Positions 1 through 7,912 of a stretch of DNA of 19,323 nucleotides are shown in pieces. The DNA is taken from the NCBI GenBank assembly GCA_900546275.1, contig URCH01000017.1, positions 1-19,323 of the forward strand. Reading direction: 5' to 3'. How positions within the stretch are numbered: position 1 is the first letter of the stretch; each line of letters starts with the position of its first letter. A program made the position numbers and the translations under genes. Origin of the DNA: an uncultured Mycoplasmatota bacterium. Its GTDB lineage: Bacteria > Bacillota_I > Bacilli_A > RF39 > UBA660. The notes under the pieces were generated by a model. That model had not been told where the DNA came from and ran no database searches. It saw only the letters and a list, made by a program, of their open reading frames with translations.

Positions 1-2
1 TA

Positions 3-3000
3 AAAAGTGTAGAAGATTTAGTAGCATTTTCATATTTAGTAAATAGTGGAAAAACATTTGAAGGAAAAACAGTATATTTGGATAAAGATTTAGATATAAC
101 AAATTATGCTAAAGAAAAATCATATGTAGATCCAGACAAAGAAGCATTATACGATATAAATGGAGATGGAGAAACAACAAGTTTAAAGGATGAAATGACA
201 ACAGATAAAGGATTTCAACCAATAGGAACGAATGAAAAAGAAAAAAATTTCAAAGGTAAATTTGAAGGAAATGCTTATACAATAAGTAATTTAATGATAA
301 ATAGACCAGATGAGGATAATGTAGGTTTATTTGGATATATAAAAGGAATAGATTCTGATAATTATGCAACCATAGTAGGATTAAATATCAAAGGTATAAA
401 TGTAATAGGAAAAAATAATGTGGGCGGAATATCAGGAAGTCAAAGCAATTACTCAAATATTAAAGAAGTAACATTAAATGGTGACATAACTGGAAAAGAA
501 AAAGTAGGTGGAATAGTAGGGCACACCGATTATTGGGGAACATACCAAAATATTAATAGTGTAATAGTAAATGCAAATGTAACTGGTGAAATATATGTAG
601 GCGGAATAGTAGGAAATCGTGAAAATGGAACAATAACAGGAGTAGTAGAAAGCGGAACAATAAAGGGAAAAAATAATGTGTATGGAATAAGTAGTTATGC
701 TTATAACAGAGGTTTTTATGTAGTAGATACTGGTTATGTAAATTCCAATGTAAATATAATTTCAGAAGAAACAACAAATAACAGAGGTGGAATTGCATAT
801 GAAGATAGTCCTACGGGAAACATAAATTTATATGATGAATATTTGGATACATGGTTAGGTGGAGATAATGACGGATCTGGTTACTACTTTGATTATGAGA
901 GCGAAGAAAGCAATAAAAATAAAATAGTATTAAGGAGTAATCCAATTGATACAACATTTAAAAAAGGTAGTGGAACACAGGAAGATCCATACTTGATATA
1001 CAGCGAAAGTGATATGAAAAAAATAGCAGCAATGCCAACAGGGCAAAAATACTATAAACTAATGAATGATATAGATTATAATAATAAACACTACTATATG
1101 ATAGGAACAAAAACTTCTCAATTTAAAGGAATGTTTGATGGTGTAGCGCATACATTAAGTAATATAAATATATATGGATATAATAATGTAGGCTTGTTTG
1201 GATACGTAAATGGAGAAAATAGTAATAACCCTACGACAATAGTAGGTTTGAATATTAAAAATATAAATGTAAAAGGGAATAATAATGTAGGTGGAGTAGC
1301 CGGATATTTATTTGCAAATGCAAAAATAAATGAGATTGCAATAGATGGAAACATAGAAGCAACGGGAAGTCAAGTAGGAGGCCTAGTAGGATACGTATAT
1401 GCAAATTCTATTTATGTAACAAGCGTAATAAGCAATACCAATGTAACAGGATATGATAATGTAGGAGGCCTAGTAGGAAATTGTTTTAGCTATGGGGCAG
1501 TACAAGGAATAGTAGAAAGTGGAACAATAAAGAGTAATAAAAGTAATGTATATGGAAGTGGAAATAAAATTTCTACAGCGTATGTGAATTCAAAAAAGGT
1601 AAATTTAATAAAAAATTTAGAAGAAGAAACTGATAATTATGTTGGAATTGTGTATGAAGATAGTCCTACAGGAAACATAAATTTATATGATAAATATTTG
1701 GATACATGGTTAGGTGGAGATAATGATGGTTCTGATTACTACTTTGATTATGAAAGCGAAACAAGTAATAAAATAGTATTAAGTAGTAATTCAATTGATA
1801 CAACATTTAAAAAAGGTAGTGGAACAAAAGAAAGCCCATATTTAATATATAATGCAGAAGATATGAAAAAAATAGCCGCAATGCCGAAAGTACAAAACTA
1901 TTATAAACTAATGAATGATATAGATTATAATAATAAACATTATTATATGATAGGAACACGGAATGAAGAATACAGTAATAAATCATATTATTTTGCGGGA
2001 ATAATAGATGGAAACTTACATACCATAAAAAACGTAGAAGTAAAAGGATATAATAATGTTGGATTAATTGGGTATGCGAATTCTGCTGGAGTACAAGGTT
2101 TAAATGTAGAAAATGCAACAATAGTTGGTAACAATAATGTAGGCTTGTTTGGATACGTAAGTGGAGAAAATAGTAATAACCCTACGACAATAGTAGGTTT
2201 GAATATTAAAAATATAAATGTAAAAGGGAATAATAATGTAGGTGGAGTAGCCGGATATTTATTTGCAAATGCAAAAATAAATGAGATTGCAATAGATGGA
2301 AACATAGAAGCAACGGGAAGTCAAGTAGGAGGCCTAGTAGGATACGTATATGCAAATTCTATTTATGTAACAAGCGTAATAAGCAATACCAATGTAACAG
2401 GATATGATAATGTAGGAGGCCTAGTAGGAAATTATTTTAGCTATGGGGCAGTACAAGGAGTAGTAGAAAGTGGAACAATAAAAGGCGAAAATAATGTATA
2501 TGGAAGTGGAAATAAAATTTCTAATGCATATGTATCTAACGCATATGTAAATGAAAAAGTAGTAATAACATCAACAGGTTCTTCTTCTGGAATTGGTGGA
2601 ACAGAGTTTTCAGAAAACTATTACAATAATTTACAGTATTATGGAAACTTAAAATTAAGTTCAAAGGTAGTAATAGAAACACCATATAGTGGCGATATTG
2701 ATGCTTCAGGATATTATTTTAATTATAATAATGATGGCACTGATATAATAGTAGTAAAAACAAATAACTCATCACAATCATTAACAACAGGAAATGTAGT
2801 ATATACAAAAACAGTAACAGAAGGTGATGATAAAAAAGCACCAACATGTACACTAGGAAGATATAGTGTGCATGGTAATGGTTTTACGGCATCATATACA
2901 TGTACAGATAATACAAAAGTAAAAGCAAGAAAACATATATATTGGGTGGCAGAACCAAGTAAAGTAAATTATGAAGATTTAATATCATGGCCATCTACGA

Positions 3001-3167
3001 CAGATTCAAGTAGTGAAACAGTAAGTAGTGTTTGGACAGTAGAAAGTGCAAATAGTAGTGGAATAGAACCACCAAGTAAAGGAAGTTGTTACTATTTCTA
3101 TTATGGAGCACAAGATGAAGCAGGAAACACAGTAATATATGCAACACCAAACTGTATAAGTTATTAG
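3..3167 (+). CDS. GLUG-repeat surface/secreted protein, 5' end missing
   Basis: The frame is open from the left edge; the first usable start (TTG at 78) lies inside a conserved repeat (SVEDLVAFSYLVNSGKTFEG before it), so the true start is upstream of the window. About 1054 residues are visible. They hold many GLUG-type units (NNVGLFGY, KVGGIVG, NVGGLVGN and similar) arranged in larger modules that start with a 'GSGT..PYLIY..DMKKIAAM' segment followed by 'YYKLMNDIDYNNKHYYMIGT'. Such repeats form parallel beta-solenoids in bacterial adhesins and secreted proteins. The last ~110 residues form a Cys-containing Ig/HYR-like end (APTCTL, YTCTDNT, YGAQDEAGN, TPNCISY) with no LPXTG sorting signal. The N-terminal export or anchoring signal is not visible. 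A prepilin-type N-terminus, as in the gene at 19258, is possible but is inference. The protein is probably extracellular; its ligand is unknown. Confidence 0.85.
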   Translation, partial: KSVEDLVAFSYLVNSGKTFEGKTVYLDKDLDITNYAKEKSYVDPDKEALYDINGDGETTSLKDEMTTDKGFQPIGTNEKEKNFKGKFEGNAYTISNLMINRPDEDNVGLFGYIKGIDSDNYATIVGLNIKGINVIGKNNVGGISGSQSNYSNIKEVTLNGDITGKEKVGGIVGHTDYWGTYQNINSVIVNANVTGEIYVGGIVGNRENGTITGVVESGTIKGKNNVYGISSYAYNRGFYVVDTGYVNSNVNIISEETTNNRGGIAYEDSPTGNINLYDEYLDTWLGGDNDGSGYYFDYESEESNKNKIVLRSNPIDTTFKKGSGTQEDPYLIYSESDMKKIAAMPTGQKYYKLMNDIDYNNKHYYMIGTKTSQFKGMFDGVAHTLSNINIYGYNNVGLFGYVNGENSNNPTTIVGLNIKNINVKGNNNVGGVAGYLFANAKINEIAIDGNIEATGSQVGGLVGYVYANSIYVTSVISNTNVTGYDNVGGLVGNCFSYGAVQGIVESGTIKSNKSNVYGSGNKISTAYVNSKKVNLIKNLEEETDNYVGIVYEDSPTGNINLYDKYLDTWLGGDNDGSDYYFDYESETSNKIVLSSNSIDTTFKKGSGTKESPYLIYNAEDMKKIAAMPKVQNYYKLMNDIDYNNKHYYMIGTRNEEYSNKSYYFAGIIDGNLHTIKNVEVKGYNNVGLIGYANSAGVQGLNVENATIVGNNNVGLFGYVSGENSNNPTTIVGLNIKNINVKGNNNVGGVAGYLFANAKINEIAIDGNIEATGSQVGGLVGYVYANSIYVTSVISNTNVTGYDNVGGLVGNYFSYGAVQGVVESGTIKGENNVYGSGNKISNAYVSNAYVNEKVVITSTGSSSGIGGTEFSENYYNNLQYYGNLKLSSKVVIETPYSGDIDASGYYFNYNNDGTDIIVVKTNNSSQSLTTGNVVYTKTVTEGDDKKAPTCTLGRYSVHGNGFTASYTCTDNTKVKARKHIYWVAEPSKVNYEDLISWPSTTDSSSETVSSVWTVESANSSGIEPPSKGSCYYFYYGAQDEAGNTVIYATPNCISY
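801..1109 (+). repeat. Diverged module repeat, copy 1
   Basis: Encodes the 'EDSPTGNINLYDEYLDTWLG' segment, the 'IDTTFKKGSGT' linker and the 'YYKLMNDIDYNNKHYYMIGT' block. It recurs with point differences and one 6-bp deletion at 1656-1958. This repeat is older than the 350-bp one. Together they show that the protein grew by duplication of a roughly 285-320 residue module. Confidence 0.85.
1182..1531 (+). repeat. Near-identical internal repeat, copy 1
   Basis: This 350-bp stretch inside the GLUG gene recurs 951 bp downstream at 2133-2482, in frame (317 codons apart). I aligned the two by eye and found three differences: A/G at 1210 versus 2161, G/A at 1483 versus 2434, and A/G at 1509 versus 2460. 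All three change the amino acid (N/S, C/Y, I/V). Confidence 0.95.
1656..1958 (+). repeat. Diverged module repeat, copy 2
   Basis: Second copy of the module at 801-1109, 855 bp downstream at its start. It lacks two codons (SEESNKNKIVL in copy 1, SETSNKIVL here) and has scattered substitutions. Confidence 0.85.
2133..2482 (+). repeat. Near-identical internal repeat, copy 2
   Basis: Second copy of the 350-bp GLUG segment at 1182-1531, with three mismatches. The flanks on both sides diverge at once (from 1181/2132 and 1532/2483), so the identical block has sharp borders. This suggests a recent duplication or gene conversion within the gene. Confidence 0.95.
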
Positions 3168-3179
3168 AAAGGAAAGAAC

Positions 3180-3653
3180 ATGAAAAAGATAATAATAGTA
3201 TTATTAATAACAATAGGAATAATAACAGGATGTAAAGAAAAGACAATAGAAGAAACACATGGAAAACAAAATGAAGAGATAAAGGAAGAATTAAAAACAC
3301 TAACATTTGGAGAAGAAGAAAAAAAATATTTTAGTGATTTAATGATATTAAGTGGTAATACATTAAGAACAGAATTAGGAATAAGAGAAGAACAAGTAGA
3401 AAATTATATAGCAGCAGTGTCATATGAAAGAAATGGAAATTATTATATAATAATAAAACCAAAGGAAGAATATAAAGAAAGAATAAAATCAGCACTCGAA
3501 ATATATACAAGTGTATTAAAGGATGGAGCAACGGAAGAAGCAAAACAAATCCTAGATAAAAGTATAAATACAGAAATAAACGGTTATTATGTATATATAT
3601 CATCACAAGATAATGAAAAAGTATTAAACATAATAAAAGATAAATTAAAATAG
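3180..3653 (+). CDS. Small lipoprotein, DUF4358-like
   Basis: 157 residues. The N-terminus is a lipoprotein signal peptide: MKK, then a hydrophobic stretch (residues 4-15) and a lipobox ending IITGC with the acylated Cys at 18, so the product should be anchored on the outer face of the membrane. The mature part is Lys/Glu-rich. Its pattern (LRTELGI..EQVENYIAAVS, then a segment of positive and acidic residues, then GYYVYISSQDNEKVLNIIK) resembles DUF4358 lipoproteins, whose function is unknown; the assignment is from memory of the family pattern. The start follows GAAAGGAAAG with good spacing and lies 12 nt after the stop of the GLUG gene. No promoter is visible between them, so the two are probably co-transcribed. 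A strong terminator overlaps the stop codon. Confidence 0.8.
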   Translation: MKKIIIVLLITIGIITGCKEKTIEETHGKQNEEIKEELKTLTFGEEEKKYFSDLMILSGNTLRTELGIREEQVENYIAAVSYERNGNYYIIIKPKEEYKERIKSALEIYTSVLKDGATEEAKQILDKSINTEINGYYVYISSQDNEKVLNIIKDKLK

Positions 3654-3679
3654 ATCAAACTAAAATTTGATCTTTTTTT
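3653..3679 (+). terminator. Intrinsic terminator of the GLUG/lipoprotein operon
   Basis: Stem GATCAAA / TTTGATC with loop CTAAAA, followed by seven T. The first stem base is the last base of the lipoprotein stop codon. Confidence 0.9.
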
Positions 3680-3720
3680 ATAAAAAATATTTTTTAGTAA
3701 ATATTAAAAGTGGTGATAAA

Positions 3721-4506
3721 ATGAAAACAATTTTGATGACTGGAGCAAGAAGTGGGATAGCTGCTGATGTAATAAAAAAACTAAAAACTAAAAATTATAA
3801 AATATATGTAGCAGTACATACAGATACTCAATGTAAAAGAATAAAAAAAATATACAAAAATGATAAAAACATTTATTGTATAAAATTAGATGTAACAGAT
3901 AAAGAAGATATAAAAAAACTAAATAAAATAGATGTTGATATATTAATAAGTTTTGCTGCTATAGGAAATGGTGGTTCAATTTCAGAAATAAAAATGGACA
4001 AAGTAAGAGAAAATTTTGAAGTAAATGTATTTTCAAACTTTGAAGTAGTTCAAATAGTTATTAAAAATATGATAAAAAAAGATAGTGGTAAAATAATAAT
4101 GATTTCGTCATTAGCAGGTATACTTCCACTAAAATTTTTGGGTTCATATTGTGCAACTAAGTCTAGTATAATTATGCTTACCCAAGTATTAAAAAAAGAA
4201 ATTAAATTGATTTCTAAAAATATTAAAATATCTTTAATAGAACCAGGTATGTATCATACTGGTTTTAATCAAGTAATGCTTGAAAATAAATATGATTGGA
4301 TGAGTATAAATAGTTATTTTGAAGAACAAATAAATATTATAAGAAAAAAAGAAAATTTATTTTTTAAAATACTTGAAAAACATAAATTAAATTCAATTTC
4401 AAATAAAATAATTAAAGCAATTGAAGTAGAAAATCCAAACTTTATTTATAGAGCACCCTTTCTTCAAGTAATTGGTACAAAAATATATCAAATATTTAAA
4501 ACATAA
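3721..4506 (+). CDS. Short-chain dehydrogenase/reductase (SDR)
   Basis: 261 residues, a usual length for a classical SDR, using NAD(P)(H) to oxidise or reduce a carbonyl or alcohol. The Rossmann dinucleotide motif TGARSGI is at residues 7-13, LDVTD at 56-60, the Asn of the active-site tetrad probably at 102 (VNVFSN), Ser at 129/130 (IMISSLAG), and the catalytic YxxxK as Y143-C-A-T-K147; EPGMYHTGF follows. The usual NNAG segment is changed to SFAAIGNGG. The frame is open further upstream, but the ATG at 3721 has a GGTGAT ribosome binding site and aligns with the family N-terminus, so I chose it. The substrate cannot be read from the sequence; late residues suggest a DltE/YdfG-like enzyme only loosely. 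It converges on the HIT gene. Confidence 0.88.
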   Translation: MKTILMTGARSGIAADVIKKLKTKNYKIYVAVHTDTQCKRIKKIYKNDKNIYCIKLDVTDKEDIKKLNKIDVDILISFAAIGNGGSISEIKMDKVRENFEVNVFSNFEVVQIVIKNMIKKDSGKIIMISSLAGILPLKFLGSYCATKSSIIMLTQVLKKEIKLISKNIKISLIEPGMYHTGFNQVMLENKYDWMSINSYFEEQINIIRKKENLFFKILEKHKLNSISNKIIKAIEVENPNFIYRAPFLQVIGTKIYQIFKT

Positions 4507-4508
4507 AA

Positions 4509-4535
4509 AAACTCTAAAATTAATTTTCAGAGTTT
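4509..4535. terminator. Bidirectional terminator between convergent genes
   Basis: Stem AAACTCT / AGAGTTT, extended by AAAA/TTTT with one bulged C. On the minus strand it is followed by a T run (the A run at 4505-4511), giving a good terminator for the HIT gene. The plus-strand side has a weaker T tract. Confidence 0.75.
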
Positions 4536-4891
4536 AAAATTTTATATATTTCTTTAACATCCTTAATATCTTGTTTTTCATTATAAAATGGTTTTAAATG
4601 TAGGTGAAAATGTTTTACTTCTTGTACATCTCCATTATTTTGTATAAAAGTTAAACCATCTATATTTAATTTTTCTTCTAAAACTTTTTTCATTTTTTTC
4701 GCACACTCAAAAATCTTAGATAGAGTTAATTCATCAATATCATCAATATCTTTAAAATGTTTTTTGGGTATAACTAAACAATGTCCATTTCTATCAGGAT
4801 TAATATCTAAAAAGCATTTTACAAAATCATCTTCATATAAAGTATATGAAGGAATACTACCATCAATTATTTTACAAAAAATACAGTCCAT
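4520..4891 (-). CDS. HIT family (histidine triad) nucleotide hydrolase
   Basis: 123 residues, typical of Hint/Fhit-like HIT proteins, which hydrolyse nucleotide phosphoramidates or adenylated compounds in the cytosol. The triad HFHLHLKP is at residues 94-101, with His96 the expected nucleophile. The N-terminal CIFC (3-6) with the later His residues is the zinc site seen in many Hint proteins, and FLDINPDRNGHCLVIPK (27-43) is the family's substrate-binding strand. The start is preceded on the minus strand by AGAAGG at good spacing. A possible -10 (TATAAT on the minus strand, 4920-4915) lies 23 nt upstream of the start. It is a single-gene unit divergent from the suf operon. The physiological substrate is unknown. 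Confidence 0.93.
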   Translation of the reverse strand: MDCIFCKIIDGSIPSYTLYEDDFVKCFLDINPDRNGHCLVIPKKHFKDIDDIDELTLSKIFECAKKMKKVLEEKLNIDGLTFIQNNGDVQEVKHFHLHLKPFYNEKQDIKDVKEIYKILNSEN

Positions 4892-4934
4892 AAATACCTT
4901 CTTTCTACATTAATATTATATAATAAAAAATAAT

Positions 4935-4989
4935 AAAAAAAAAGAGAATTGATCTCTTACAAAGTGAATATCTGCGAATATTCATTTTT
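4935..4989. promoter_or_regulatory. Two-hairpin element between hit and suf
   Basis: Two adjacent inverted repeats: AAGAGA/TCTCTT (4942-4947 and 4953-4958) and TGAATAT/ATATTCA (4965-4971 and 4978-4984). Read on the minus strand, the first hairpin is followed by a 7-9 T run (4943-4935), a good intrinsic terminator upstream of the HIT start. On the plus strand the second hairpin is followed by TTTTT. It could be paired insulating terminators, a leader attenuator for the HIT gene, or a very short RNA. A poor match TTGTTT-N18-CATAAT lies upstream on the minus strand. Confidence 0.6.
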
Positions 4990-5071
4990 ATTATGTAAAA
5001 AAACAAAAAAAATAAACAAAAAAATTAAAAATATCTAATATTATAATCTTTTATTTTGCCTTATTATTTAG

Positions 5072-5077
5072 TATAAT
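5072..5077 (+). promoter_or_regulatory. Candidate -10 of the suf operon
   Basis: TATAAT, 19 nt before the sufC start. No convincing -35 lies 17 nt upstream. A second TATAAT is at 5042-5047. The exact promoter is therefore uncertain. Confidence 0.4.
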
Positions 5078-5096
5078 AATTGCTGGAGATGATAAT

Positions 5097-5882
5097 ATGC
5101 ATACTTTAAAAATAGAAAATTTAAATGTGACGGTTGAAAATAAGAAAATATTAAATAATTTTAATTTAGAAATAAAGAGTGGAGAAATACATGCAATAAT
5201 GGGTCCAAATGGAACAGGAAAATCAACACTTTTAAAAGTAATAATGGGGGATTCTAACTATACAGTTGAATCTGGAAATATATATTTTGATGAAACATTG
5301 TTAAATGAATTAACAGTTTCACAAAGAGCTAACTTAGGAATTTTTCTAGGAATGCAATTACCACCAGAAATAGAAGGTGTTACGAATGCAGATTTCTTAA
5401 GAACTGCACTTCATACAAAACAAAAAGAACAATTTAAATTATTTAGTTTTATAAAAAAATTAGATGAAAATGTAGAAAAATTAAAAATGGATAAAAATAT
5501 GATACATAGAGATATAAATGAAGGTTTTTCAGGTGGAGAAAGAAAGAAAAATGAAATACTTCAAATGTATACACTAGAGCCATCAATAGTAATGTTAGAT
5601 GAAATAGATTCAGGACTTGATGTAGATAGTTTAAAAATAGTTGGTCAAAATGTGATGGACTATTATAGACAAAATTCACCTGCACTTTTAGTTATAACAC
5701 ATTATCAAAGATTACTTGATTATATAATACCAACTCATGTTCATATAATGAAAAATGGAACAATTATAAAAAGTGGTGATAGTTCACTTGTTGATTACAT
5801 AGAAAAAAATGGTTATGATAATATAGAAGAAAATCAAATAAATAGTACGTGTATCATTAAGGAAAACAGTGAAAATGAATAA
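5097..5882 (+). CDS. sufC: Fe-S cluster assembly ATPase SufC
   Basis: 261 residues, the usual SufC length. This is a cytosolic ABC-type ATPase that drives conformational change in the SufBD scaffold during Fe-S cluster assembly. Walker A GPNGTGKST is at 36-44; the SufC-specific signature region GFSGGERKKNEILQM is at 143-157; Walker B IVMLDEIDSGLD is at 164-175; the switch His is at 202 (ITHYQRLL). The Q-loop region FLGMQLPPEIEGV (83-95) is also characteristic. The start has GGAG 8 nt upstream. It is first in the operon, and its last 14 bases overlap the chosen start of sufD, which suggests translational coupling. Confidence 0.97.
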   Translation: MHTLKIENLNVTVENKKILNNFNLEIKSGEIHAIMGPNGTGKSTLLKVIMGDSNYTVESGNIYFDETLLNELTVSQRANLGIFLGMQLPPEIEGVTNADFLRTALHTKQKEQFKLFSFIKKLDENVEKLKMDKNMIHRDINEGFSGGERKKNEILQMYTLEPSIVMLDEIDSGLDVDSLKIVGQNVMDYYRQNSPALLVITHYQRLLDYIIPTHVHIMKNGTIIKSGDSSLVDYIEKNGYDNIEENQINSTCIIKENSENE

Positions 5883-6663
5883 AATAAGAATAGTTAATGA
5901 TGAAATAAAAATTATTAACTTAAATAATTCTATAGAATATGAAATAAAAGATAACTTAATAAAAACATTAAAAATAGAAATATTAAAAGATACAAACTTA
6001 TTTATAGATTATGAGTTTTCAATCCTTACAAAATTAGAAATAATAATAGAACTAAAAGATAATGTAAATTTAAAACTATATGAAATAAAAAATGGTAATC
6101 AAGCAAAAATAAGAATAAAATATATTTTAAATAAAGAATCAAATTTAAATGTACTTAAATTTAATGATGTTGATACAATAAATGAAAATATAATAATAAA
6201 TTTAAATGAAAAAAAATCTAAAATAAACTATATCTTTAAAACTATAAGTACATCAAAAGAAAAATATGATATAACAGTTTATCATAATCAAAGTAATACA
6301 GAAAGTTATATAAAAAATAATGGAGTAGCACTTAAAGATGGAAAAATTAAATTTAATGTATCATCATTTGTTCCAAATGGAAATAAAGAATGCCAAGTTG
6401 ATCAAGTAAATAGAATAATAAATTTAACCAAAAATAAATGTGAAATAGATCCAAACCTTTATATAGATGAATATGATGTAAATGCATCACACAGTGCCTT
6501 AATAGGTAAATTTAGTGATGAAGAAATGTTTTATCTTGAAAGTAGAGGTATAAATAAAACAGATGCTTTAAAACTATTAATAAAAGGATTTATATTAAGT
6601 AATATAGAAATAGAAGAATTAAAAAATCAAATAAATGAAAAAATAGAAAAATATTGGAGGTGA
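5869..6663 (+). CDS. sufD: Short SufB/SufD-family Fe-S scaffold protein (SufD-like)
   Basis: 264 residues, clearly shorter than typical SufD or SufB (about 400 or more). The C-terminal part is diagnostic: SHSALIGKFSDEEMFYLESR from residue 207 matches the SufD 'SHGATVG..DEE.LFYL.SRGI' block, including the His of the SufB-SufD interface. The core holds the beta-helix pattern of the family in reduced form, with Cys in KECQVDQ and KNKCEIDP. It probably acts with SufC as the cluster scaffold. The start is ambiguous: GTG at 5869 lies 5 nt after AAGGA, while ATG at 5875 has spacing 11. It overlaps sufC and ends 3 nt before sufS. No separate SufB is present in the operon, so a homodimer serving both roles is possible; that is inference. 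Confidence 0.85.
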   Translation: MKMNKIRIVNDEIKIINLNNSIEYEIKDNLIKTLKIEILKDTNLFIDYEFSILTKLEIIIELKDNVNLKLYEIKNGNQAKIRIKYILNKESNLNVLKFNDVDTINENIIINLNEKKSKINYIFKTISTSKEKYDITVYHNQSNTESYIKNNGVALKDGKIKFNVSSFVPNGNKECQVDQVNRIINLTKNKCEIDPNLYIDEYDVNASHSALIGKFSDEEMFYLESRGINKTDALKLLIKGFILSNIEIEELKNQINEKIEKYWR

Positions 6664-6666
6664 AAT

Positions 6667-7860
6667 ATGAATAGAGAAGATTTTCCAATGACAAAAGAAA
6701 ATCTAATATATTTTGATAATGCTGCTACAACATTAAAACCTAAAATAATGTTAGACTATCTTAAAAGTTACTATTATGAATATTGTTCGAATGCACATAG
6801 AGGAGACTACGATATAAGTTTAAAAACAGATGAAATGTATGAAAAAACACGTACAATAGTAAAGAAATTCATAAATGCTAAAAGTAATAATGAAATAATA
6901 TTTACAAGCGGATGTACAGATTCACTTAATAGAATTATATTTGGATACTTTAAATATACTTTAAATCCAGGTGATGAAGTAATAATAACAAAAAGTGAAC
7001 ATGCTTCAAATATATTACCTTGGTTTGAATTAAAAGAACAAAATAATTTAAATATTAAATATGCAAAACTAAATTCAAACTATGAACTTACATTTGAAAG
7101 TATAAAAGAAGCTATAACAGAAAAAACAAAAGTAATTTCTATAGCCCACATAACAAACGTTATAGGAGATTCAAGACCTATAGAAAAAATAATAGATTAT
7201 GCACATAAATTAGGTATTTTAGTAGTAATAGATGGAGCACAAAGCGTACCTCATATGGAAATAGATGTTCAAGCACTTGATATTGATTTTCTAGCATTCT
7301 CTGCACACAAAATGTGTGGTCCAACAGGAGTAGGAATTTTATATGGTAAAGAAAGTCTATTAAATAATATGAAACCGTTATTGTTTGGTGGTGGAATGAA
7401 TGCATCATTTGATAATAATGGAGTTAGAATATATAAAGATTTACCTTATACTTTAGAAGCAGGAACACCTAATATTGCAGATGTAATCTCTTTTGGAGGA
7501 GTAGTTGACTATATACAGAGTATAGGTATGAAAAAAATACATGAATACGAAAAAGAATTAAAAAAATATGCAATTTCAAGATTAAAAGAAGTAAAAGATA
7601 TCATAATATATAACGAGGAGAGTGAAAATGGGATAATATCATTTAATATTAAAGATGTTTTTTCACAAGATCTTGCTATATATCTAAATAAATATAAAAT
7701 CTGTGTTAGAGCAGGGAATCATTGCGCTAAAATTCTTAAAGATGAGTTAGGCGTAAAGAATACATGTAGGGCTAGTTTTTACTTTTATAATACAAAAGAA
7801 GAAATCGATAAATTAGTTTTAGCCCTTAAAAATCCTAATTTAAAAGCTGAAATTATATAA
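6667..7860 (+). CDS. sufS: Cysteine desulfurase SufS
   Basis: 397 residues; a PLP enzyme that takes sulfur from L-cysteine (giving alanine) and holds it as a persulfide for Fe-S assembly. Visible features: YFDNAATT near the N-terminus (15-22), the PLP-stacking His at 112 (SEHASNILPW), DGAQ at 189-192, the Schiff-base Lys at 215 (FSAHKMCGPTG), and the active-site Cys at 353 in RAGNHCAK. The last motif (RxGxHCA) is the short-loop group II/SufS type. The ribosome binding site GGAGGTGA overlaps the sufD stop, so it is translationally coupled. No SufU or SufE follows: the next gene is secG with its own promoter. The persulfide acceptor is therefore encoded elsewhere or absent. Confidence 0.96.
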   Translation: MNREDFPMTKENLIYFDNAATTLKPKIMLDYLKSYYYEYCSNAHRGDYDISLKTDEMYEKTRTIVKKFINAKSNNEIIFTSGCTDSLNRIIFGYFKYTLNPGDEVIITKSEHASNILPWFELKEQNNLNIKYAKLNSNYELTFESIKEAITEKTKVISIAHITNVIGDSRPIEKIIDYAHKLGILVVIDGAQSVPHMEIDVQALDIDFLAFSAHKMCGPTGVGILYGKESLLNNMKPLLFGGGMNASFDNNGVRIYKDLPYTLEAGTPNIADVISFGGVVDYIQSIGMKKIHEYEKELKKYAISRLKEVKDIIIYNEESENGIISFNIKDVFSQDLAIYLNKYKICVRAGNHCAKILKDELGVKNTCRASFYFYNTKEEIDKLVLALKNPNLKAEII

Positions 7861-7862
7861 AC

Positions 7863-7891
7863 TTGCAATATATTAAAAAATGTGATATATT
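7863..7891 (+). promoter_or_regulatory. Promoter of secG
   Basis: -35 TTGCAA (7863-7868), 17-nt spacer, -10 TATATT (7886-7891) preceded by TGTGA, which matches the TRTG -16 element common in Gram-positive vegetative promoters. Confidence 0.7.
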
Positions 7892-7912
7892 ATATGCCTA
7901 AGGAGGATGTCT

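Noticed and set aside
78..80. TTG at 78 as the start of the GLUG protein
   Set aside because: The frame is open back to base 3 and encodes a typical GLUG-protein segment before it, and there is no ribosome binding site.
553..798. Minus-strand ORFs over the GLUG gene and the lipoprotein (also 1118-1354, 1807-2121, 1988-2305, 2995-3306, 3331-3606)
   Set aside because: They mirror purine-rich, repeat-rich plus-strand genes and give His/Leu/Phe-rich or low-complexity peptides. Two of them are near-identical only because the repeat is duplicated. None has a binding site.
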